Assembly: GCF_025024155.1 (NCBI RefSeq)
Contig: NW_026251738.1
Coordinates: forward strand, 1 to 64,000
Origin: Gamsiella multidivaricata
Lineage: Eukaryota; Mortierellomycota; Mortierellomycetes; Mortierellales; Mortierellaceae
Length of the DNA: 64,000 bases
Reading direction: 5' to 3'
Shown: one piece after another, positions 57,926-64,000 of the stretch
How the letters are laid out: every line of letters begins with the position of its first letter
Position numbering within the stretch: position 1 is the first letter of the stretch
Made by a program: the position numbers and the translations under genes
The notes under the pieces: model-generated
The model's input: only the letters and a program-made list of their open reading frames with translations
Database searches by the model: none
Told to the model about the DNA's origin: nothing

Positions 57926-59252
57926 ATGCGTGCGAACGAGCGGATCGCCCTTGTACGTGTCCTCATTCCAACAAGGAAAACATATTGCGGAATGAAAGAA
58001 GAATAAAGAATGAGCTCAGGAAGCAAGAAAAAAAAAGGAATAACATTATTATCGAATTGCTCTCGCCCTGGCCTCTGTTCTATAGGTAGGCGAGAAATGC
58101 GTCCTGGTGCCGTATCTCAAACGCCATGTGGAGCACTATAATAAATGGATGCAGTCGCCCGAGTTGTTGGGTGAGTCAAGTGTATTGCGTGTATCAATTG
58201 GACTTTTTAGCAGAGGGCCCGTGTATTCCAAACGATGATATGCCATTTGCTTCTAACCAGCAAGTATGGCACGCTCCTGTCCTACGGTTAGAGATGACCG
58301 CCTCGGAGCCATTGACGCTGGAAGAAGAGTACGAGATGCAAGAGTCGTGGCGAGTGGATGAGAACAGTGAGTCTTCACGTGGCACACATCTTTTCATGCC
58401 TTGGATCTCCATTTCCCGAGGAGAAACAACTGTCTTTTTTTGATCTGCATGCTAACATACCTTTTGATGCATGTTGGAATGTCCCAGAATGCACGTTTAT
58501 TATATTGTCAAGAGAGAGTCCCAACCAAGAGATCACCAGGACGAATGCTCTTGCTCAAAGTAAGTCCCCTTCGTCCCGCTGGCTGCATCGACTTTGCGCC
58601 AACGACAGCCTGTCAACAAAATATTCAGAACCGCTAACGGCGCCATTACATGATACCAATTAGAGATGGTCGGAGATGTCAATTTGTTTTTTAACGATCA
58701 TGACGACCCCCGTTCGGCCGAGATTGAGATCATGGTTGCAGGCAGGTTGTGTATGATTTCTTATGACTATAGCAAGAACGAGAAACGGGATCAAGGCATG
58801 CGGCAGTGCTAATGATTAAAAACTGATTGTATAGAGCCTAGTTATAGACGAAAGGGAATGGGCTTGGAGGCGCTCCGGATGATGATGGTCTACGGTAAGA
58901 TCGAGTGTTTGCACGCGGTCGAGGGTCCTCGTATAGCTCCACTTTCAAATACTCATCAGTTGAAAGAATCTCTCTCTTCATGTTTGATTAATGTGCAGCA
59001 CAACAATCTCTTGGCACAAGACGCATCACCGCCAAGGTCTCGACCGAGAACAAGGGCTCGATCCAGCTGTTTCTCACCCAGCTCGGTTTTGTCCAAATTT
59101 CGTACTCTCAGGTCTTTGGCGAGGTCACTCTTGAACGCGTCCTGTCCCCCCAGTCCCCCTCAGCCGCCTCCGATAATACTGATGTTGGCAAAAACACGAT
59201 ACTGGAACAGTTTGTTACCATTCAACTGGACGAGGACCAGCTTGACCATTAA
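57926..59252 (+). CDS. NAT9: N-acetyltransferase 9 (GNAT family)
   Basis: Seven exons were assembled: 57926-57952, 58086-58170, 58292-58366, 58488-58559, 58664-58741, 58835-58894 and 58999-59252. They total 651 nt and 216 residues, close to animal NAT9. Conserved blocks appear in order: MRANERIALVGEKCVLVPY, EMTASEPLTLEEEYEMQESW, KCTFIIL, MVGDVNLFFND, EIEIMVAEPSYRRKGMGLEA (acetyl-CoA binding R-x-x-G-x-G-like loop, RRKGMG), then the C-terminal part with ENKGSIQLFLTQLGF. The first exon encodes only nine residues. The fifth intron starts with GC (58742, GCAGGT) instead of GT; no GT alternative keeps the frame. NAT9 proteins are GNAT acetyltransferases linked to microtubule stability in animals. 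The fungal substrate is unknown. Confidence 0.9.
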
Positions 59253-59781
59253 GCAGAGAGAGAGAATAAACATACTGCAGACATGTATATGTACACTTAC
59301 ACGCCAAATAGATCGCCAAATAGATCGGCAAACCATGTCTTCCTCCCTTGATACCGCTTCGTCATTCTTGCATGCCGTTATTCCCGCTATATTGTGCAGC
59401 CTGAAAAAGGCACATTGGGAAAGAGTACACGTGCATATTTGTTAGGTCATTGTTGCTGTCAGGGAATGGCTGGACAACGTACATTCCAATTCAGGGTCGA
59501 CATGCAGACTGTACAAATCTGACTGTACCTCATGACCCTTTTGATTCAGTACACATTTTTTGATACACCAATCTTTCAAACATGGGGTAGAAAGGAGCTA
59601 CAAAGGGGTGATGTCTGTTAAAAAGTGATACGGAGATGACAGCAGTACTGTCAGGTCTCGTCGTCATTTAGGCCGCGGTGGGGATCTCTTCCACATGGAG
59701 ATGGTTCGGTGACACTGCATGGCCTGTAGCAAAATGTGAATACAGACAGAGCCCATTGTGGACATAATTCTTTTTGCTTTG
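59253..59781. other. NAT9 3' flank
   Basis: No gene, RNA or repeat of note is visible. Confidence 0.4.
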
Positions 59782-60033
59782 ATGGATTTGAAACGGATGG
59801 AATTGGCCCGTTCTTTGTGTTTCAAAGAACAGCACACAAAGAGGGTCCTTAAAGCGAGCATTGTGTGCCATGGGGCGGGTTCAGGATTCATGCGTCAGTT
59901 GGGACTAGGGCCGGTCGGAAATATCTGCAAGGTATGCTGCGGATATGTGTATGTTGCGTGTGTTGGCTGCAGAAAACAACAGTGCATGCACCCCGTCTGT
60001 ACTTGCGGGAAAGAGGGAGAGGAGGAGGAGTAG
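59782..60033 (+). CDS. small Cys-rich ORF (possible gene or gene fragment)
   Basis: An ORF of 83 codons starts at ATG 59782. The second half is Cys-dense: VCHGAGSGF, then ICKVCCGYVYVACVGC and QQCMHPVCTCGK, ending in an acidic run. The CxxCC...CxxC spacing and the CxGxGxG motif recall DnaJ-type or other zinc-binding cysteine knuckles, but no family is recognised. There is no signal peptide. Lacking splice or homology support, it may be a terminal exon, a relic or chance. The Cys pattern is the only reason for listing it. Confidence 0.3.
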   Translation: MDLKRMELARSLCFKEQHTKRVLKASIVCHGAGSGFMRQLGLGPVGNICKVCCGYVYVACVGCRKQQCMHPVCTCGKEGEEEE

Positions 60034-61880
60034 GGTGGTGATGGACCACTGGATTATACCACTGCATCCTGATCCACCAGCTCAGTGAACATCAATCAAC
60101 AAGCTCTTTAGTTACCAGATACAGTACCTACTTTGTTATGTTGTTTCGTGTTCACAGTCCTTGTCGGGTTCTCGGTGGTATTGAGGTGTTTACATGGAGG
60201 AGAATGACTTCTTTGCTTTCCTCAGGGTGAGTCAGATCAAATTAGGTCTATACACTGTCCCTCGGTCCCTCAGTCAGGGGCGCTCGCAGAGGGAGTGTGC
60301 TGCAAATGAAGGAGCTGTTTGAGATTGATTGAGTCTTCGGCTATGGCGTTCACGCGCAGTACAGCAGATAAATGAACAGGGGAGACCGTTAGTGCTATTG
60401 GATGAATCAGGAGAAGCGAACCTTCTCTGGTCCTCATTAACCCTAAATAGTAGATGGATGTCTAGATTTCCGAGATGGCTGGGCCAGTCAAATTACTGTC
60501 GAAAACCAAAAGGGCGGTAGGAGTACGAAAAATCGATAGCGACTGGAAAAGCAATATACTCAAGAGAAGATATGGGAGACAAGCGCTGCTGAGTATGTAA
60601 GCAAGGTTGGTGCTGCTCTTCCATCTATGAACAGCAACCAAGTATCTCCTACGTATGGCTTGTTGATCCTCCCCCTTCCTACGCGCTTTGTAACGCGTGT
60701 GGACTACATGTACATGTACTTCCGTAGACTACAACTGTCTTAGATCATCCTTGCTCAGCCTCTGTCTTATCAAGGACATAAAACTTTGTAATTGCGCACT
60801 GTGCCCCGCTTTCTCGACTTCGTTCCCCATCGTCAAACGAACATGGACTGGGGCATATTTGCAAAAGAGCTCCAGATAGCGAGCAAACCTCCTCTCTCTA
60901 TTTCCCATGCGTCATTAAGACTTAGAACCTGCTGTAAGTTGGGCCCGCTAACCAAAATTCATTAATCGGCACTTTATGTTGTAGTTGGTCATATTCGCCC
61001 ACATACATCCTCATACAAACAAACCAGGTGTCGCAGGATTTGCACATGCCACATGATTCCTTTGGTTTTTTTTTGTTTGCTCCCAGCAGAATCGTTTGCG
61101 CCGAAATAATTGGCGTAACTCTGCGGCGGGATGAATAAACCATTGGCGGCACATACAGCCCCATAATTTTTGTTCATATGGACTTTCGTGCATGTGGGAT
61201 GGAAGATTGGTTCAAGCCATTCTCGTTCACTGGCATGAGTGGAGCCATAGGGCTAGCAAATTAGTACTATCCTATTTTCTTCTCGCTTGTTAATTGCGTA
61301 CAAGAGTGGCGTTCTTGAAAATCGGTGAAGCGTTAAAGCGAAACGAGCAGATATGGTCGCTCTGAACGACAAAAGACGAGGCATTTTTTGATACGTGGTT
61401 TGGTTTTGCTAGTGTATCATCCTTGATAGAGTCCAAATCACTGGCGAACCGCAAGATATATTTCTGAATACTTGAGAATCAATTTAATGAAATAAGGTTT
61501 CTTTGAGCAGTAGATCTGTAAGTGCATGGTCATGCTTTTAAAGGAGGCCCAACCACCCACCATCCAAACGACACGGATGGAATTGAAAAGGACTACTAAG
61601 GGCGTATCAAATCAAGTCGAGATCTGAGGCACAAGTCGCGAGTCATGGATCATAAAGCCAAGCATACGACGTGTCTCTTGCTGCCGTCCTCATTAAGGAA
61701 ATGTATAATAAAAAGCAGGTTCGTCGCAATCGTATTTATTCCTCTTAAGTCCCGCCTAGACGTGACCCACGAGCTCCATTGAAGTAGTAGCCCTGCTAGA
61801 CATTACAATGTCTGCTCTCCATAGTCCTTCCTCATCTATGCTCCGAGTCTTGTGGTATGCTTTGCCGTGTCATTTTCAGT
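60034..61880. other. intergenic region without supported genes
   Basis: A short exon-like sequence, ATGGAGGAGAATGAC... followed by GTGAGT near 60194-60230, was examined, but no in-frame partner exon was found. Elsewhere all frames are broken and motif-free. The DNA is moderately AT-rich and may be transposon flank. Confidence 0.4.
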
Positions 61881-62195
61881 TTATTCAGGGATGTTCAAGA
61901 TGCCCGTTCTCGAGAATTCTATGGCTATATCGCATAACTCTACATCCACGCCAGTAATCTCAGACAAGCGATCTCTCGTCATCCAGTCTCGGACCTCAGG
62001 CGGAGCCGTGGAAAATTTTTTGAAGGTGTTGGCTAGGACCACGTACTCGTCGCGTGTGAGGGGGCTACGAATATCCTTAGAGGCATTTTCGCTTTGAATC
62101 CGAGAATCGGGAGGTGACAGTTCACAACTGGATGAGGAGCTTGCGGGTCCGGAGCAGATGAGGGAACCAGAAGTGCGCTCGGCAGGGGTCGACAT
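61881..62195 (-). CDS. stand-alone transposase-type N-terminal DNA-binding domain ORF
   Basis: The ORF has 104 codons, ATG 62195 to TAA 61881. Its last 60 residues (TRDEYVVLANTFKKFSTAPP, later LSEITGVDVELCDIAIEFS, ending GILNIPE) align with the N-terminus of the adjacent transposase (FNEYCILAMIFKSLSLAPEP, LSLLTGVSESTCRKAIDFS, GTLKGGE). I estimate about 40% identity and a six-residue gap. It stops exactly where the transposase continues into its second domain, and no downstream catalytic sequence is visible. It lies 123 bp downstream of the transposase stop, on the same strand. It may be a truncated diverged copy, or a small repressor-like DNA-binding protein; neither is shown. Confidence 0.5.
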   Translation of the reverse strand: MSTPAERTSGSLICSGPASSSSSCELSPPDSRIQSENASKDIRSPLTRDEYVVLANTFKKFSTAPPEVRDWMTRDRLSEITGVDVELCDIAIEFSRTGILNIPE

Positions 62196-62318
62196 TGCTT
62201 GCTGATTGTATAAGGGATGGAGTTGAAGGAATGAAGATCGTGCATTTCACAAGAGGCTATGCGATTAATTTTCGGCCCCATACATTGATTTCAAACAAAG
62301 AATCACGTTTAATTGTGG

Positions 62319-64000
62319 TTATTCATATTCGTACTCTTCCCCTTCGAATTCGAAATGGTCATCCAGCTTCTCTATGATAACTAATGGCCGGCCATAACGA
62401 GCATATTCTTCTTGGAGCTCTTCCTCCCAGTCCGCTTCACTTACAGACCTGAGTTCATCCTCATCCGGATAATGAGACTCCTCCTCATGGTCTGTGGCGG
62501 TAGCGGAAGCGCTCGAAATATCACCTTGAGACAGTTTATCCAGGGCATCATAGTATGCTTGGCCGATCTTGACGCTCTTGGCCCACACTGAGATGAATGT
62601 ACTGTCCTTTAGCTCGCAAAAGTAGTGAGTTAGGGTTCTCTTGAGTCTCAACGGTGTCATCTTCCCTGTCGTATAGGCAGCGACCTTGTTCTTCACAACG
62701 GCCCATATCTTCTCGATGGGCTGGAGCTCGCAATGGTAAGGAGGGGTCTTGAAAATCTCATGGCCACCAATTTCCTCCGCAATTTTTGAAATCGAAAACG
62801 GCTGGTCAGGTAGACTCTTGATATACGCCAGCATTTCATGGTTCGTTGGTGGGCGTCCGTTCTTCCCATGTGGAACCAGGTTATTGGTGACAGCGTACCA
62901 ATTCAATATGTCCTCCTTAGTGCTTCTGGTAGTGGGCTTCCTGTTGACCTTACTGAAGTGATAGGAGGCGCCATCAAGGTGAATGTGGCAAGGGCCGAGT
63001 CCCATGTCTCGCAGATTCTCGCAAAGTTTCCTGAAGATGCCGTTAAATGTCTCCGAGTTGAAGTTTCCATGATAATCGTCGTCCTTTGCTATGACATTAG
63101 ATGAGCGAATTACATCCGGGACGTCCTTCCATAAGTCGGCGTCTTGCAATGATTCCAGACCATTGGATAGGCCTTTTTTTGATTTTGCGGGCCAGATATG
63201 CACACTGTCCTTGACGAACTTGCCCACAACTTCGTCCGTGTCCGCATCGTAGTACACCACAAAGGCGGCGAAAATAACCAACAATGGCTTCCGACCGGGC
63301 TCGGAAACTGCACCTCCTGTTGAAACCCACCGCTTCGCTGCTGCATGATCAAGGTGACAGTACGACTCATCCAAAAATACCTCGGGCCGTTTGGGCACCA
63401 GCCTTCCATCCGATAGAGTTCCCAGGTTTTGTAGGCGGCGCGCGAGGTACTGACGTCGGAACTTAACATTCTGCGGCGCATCGTGCAAAATGTTTTGGCG
63501 GATCCCTTTGCCCCAGTGAAGTCCCAGTTTATGGAGATAGCGTCGGATAGTGCTGACTGATACATCGAGTACCTTCTCATCTCGTAGCTGGTTTGCAATG
63601 CGATTAGATGAGTTGGGTAGTCCTAGCTTATTGGTCTCGACCACAATTTCCATCATCCTATTAGAAACGGCCATTTCCAGCGCTTGCTGGGGAGGTCCAG
63701 ATCTTTTGGCTTCGCCACCTTTGAGGGTGCCGGTTATCGAAAAATCAATCGCCTTCCTGCATGTCGACTCACTGACGCCGGTCAACAATGACAGTTCTTT
63801 AGATCTTGAGCCATTGCCAAGGCTTGAGATCCATTGCTGGACAGGTTCTGGAGCGAGGGAGAGACTCTTGAAAATCATTGCAAGGATGCAGTATTCATTG
63901 AACGTAACGCAGGATCTATCACGCTTGAAGGTGGGGTTATTCAGGACAAGATCCTCGCTTGGCTTCGATGCTGAAGCAGGCTTTTTAGGTTTGGAAGAGT
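62319..64000 (-). CDS. DDE transposase, IS630/Tc1/mariner superfamily, 5' end beyond window
   Basis: The frame is open from the window edge (first full codon at 63998) to TAA at 62319, so at least 560 codons. Counted from ATG 63878 there are 519 residues, but 40 further in-frame codons upstream are open and align with the neighbouring domain ORF, so the true start lies earlier. An N-terminal helix-turn-helix (residues 25-50) and a second one (about 95-125, STIRRYLHKLGLHWGKG) precede the catalytic core: D170 in VFLDESYCH, D302 in IHLDGASYHF and E389 in CELQPIEKIW. That leaves 86 residues between the second Asp and the Glu, against about 34 in classical Tc1/mariner enzymes. The ORF is intact, which suggests recent activity. 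Terminal inverted repeats were not identified. Confidence 0.85.
   Translation of the reverse strand, partial: SSKPKKPASASKPSEDLVLNNPTFKRDRSCVTFNEYCILAMIFKSLSLAPEPVQQWISSLGNGSRSKELSLLTGVSESTCRKAIDFSITGTLKGGEAKRSGPPQQALEMAVSNRMMEIVVETNKLGLPNSSNRIANQLRDEKVLDVSVSTIRRYLHKLGLHWGKGIRQNILHDAPQNVKFRRQYLARRLQNLGTLSDGRLVPKRPEVFLDESYCHLDHAAAKRWVSTGGAVSEPGRKPLLVIFAAFVVYYDADTDEVVGKFVKDSVHIWPAKSKKGLSNGLESLQDADLWKDVPDVIRSSNVIAKDDDYHGNFNSETFNGIFRKLCENLRDMGLGPCHIHLDGASYHFSKVNRKPTTRSTKEDILNWYAVTNNLVPHGKNGRPPTNHEMLAYIKSLPDQPFSISKIAEEIGGHEIFKTPPYHCELQPIEKIWAVVKNKVAAYTTGKMTPLRLKRTLTHYFCELKDSTFISVWAKSVKIGQAYYDALDKLSQGDISSASATATDHEEESHYPDEDELRSVSEADWEEELQEEYARYGRPLVIIEKLDDHFEFEGEEYEYE

Noticed and set aside
60194..60520. 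Possible two-exon gene beginning MEENDFFAFLR followed by a GTGAGT donor
   Set aside because: The open frame at 60329-60520 cannot be joined in phase to that exon, and no other partner exon was found.

Overview
The window reads as nuclear DNA of a filamentous fungus. Genes carry one to eight short introns (roughly 80-430 nt) with GT-AG ends, untranslated leaders also contain introns, and the core genes (GPN3, EMG1, symplekin/PTA1, NAT9, a CCDC6-like and an RPP14-like protein) are eukaryotic. Gene style, the LINE remnant and a family of large multi-Myb proteins suggest an early-diverging fungus of the Mucoromycota/Mortierellomycota type. That placement is my inference and no database search was possible.

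Layout. 1-2.5 kb: transposon-derived DNA with a poly(A) insertion footprint and the 3' end of a dead LINE reverse-transcriptase gene. 2.5-10 kb: a Myb/SANT gene (+), GPN3 (-, six exons, start codon split by an intron) and a second Myb gene (-) whose first domain closely resembles that of the first. 10-20.7 kb: a gene-poor stretch with purine-rich tracts, simple repeats and hairpins, then a decayed minus-strand relic with TnpB/Fanzor-like RuvC motifs (16.9-18.9 kb, possibly to 19.3 kb). 20.75-24.9 kb: a 1388-residue protein with three copies of one Myb module. 25-28.9 kb: simple repeats and the leader of a bZIP gene (28.9-31.1 kb). 32.1-33.2 kb: a secreted, very acidic protein with a histidine/lysine-rich C-terminus behind a Lys-Arg site. 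34-35.1 kb: a dead DDE transposase. 35.9-43.6 kb: CCDC6-like (+), RPP14-like (-) and EMG1/NEP1 (+). 44.9-45.7 kb: another gene relic. About 46-49.7 kb: a membrane protein of unknown family. 50.3-59.3 kb: a compact block of symplekin (+), a fourth Myb gene (-, tail to tail, 73 bp apart) and NAT9 (+, sharing a 259-bp divergent promoter with that Myb gene). 59.8-64 kb: a small Cys-rich ORF, a free-standing transposase-type DNA-binding domain ORF and a DDE transposase that runs off the window end.

Functional themes. Several genes serve RNA production: GPN3 (RNA polymerase II assembly), symplekin (mRNA 3' processing), EMG1 (18S rRNA modification) and the RPP14-like protein (RNase P/MRP). They are interleaved with five putative DNA-binding regulators, four of them Myb/SANT proteins. 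The neighbourhood looks ordinary for a fungal chromosome and is not an operon-like cluster. The most unusual items are the Myb gene set (one with a possible mitochondrial presequence and a histone-H1-like tail), the acidic/histidine-rich secreted precursor, the DDE transposase with 86 residues between its second and third catalytic residues next to a domain-only ORF, and the Fanzor-like relic. Exon models were built by hand from splice signals, frame and family conservation. All totals are multiples of three, but none is confirmed by transcripts.
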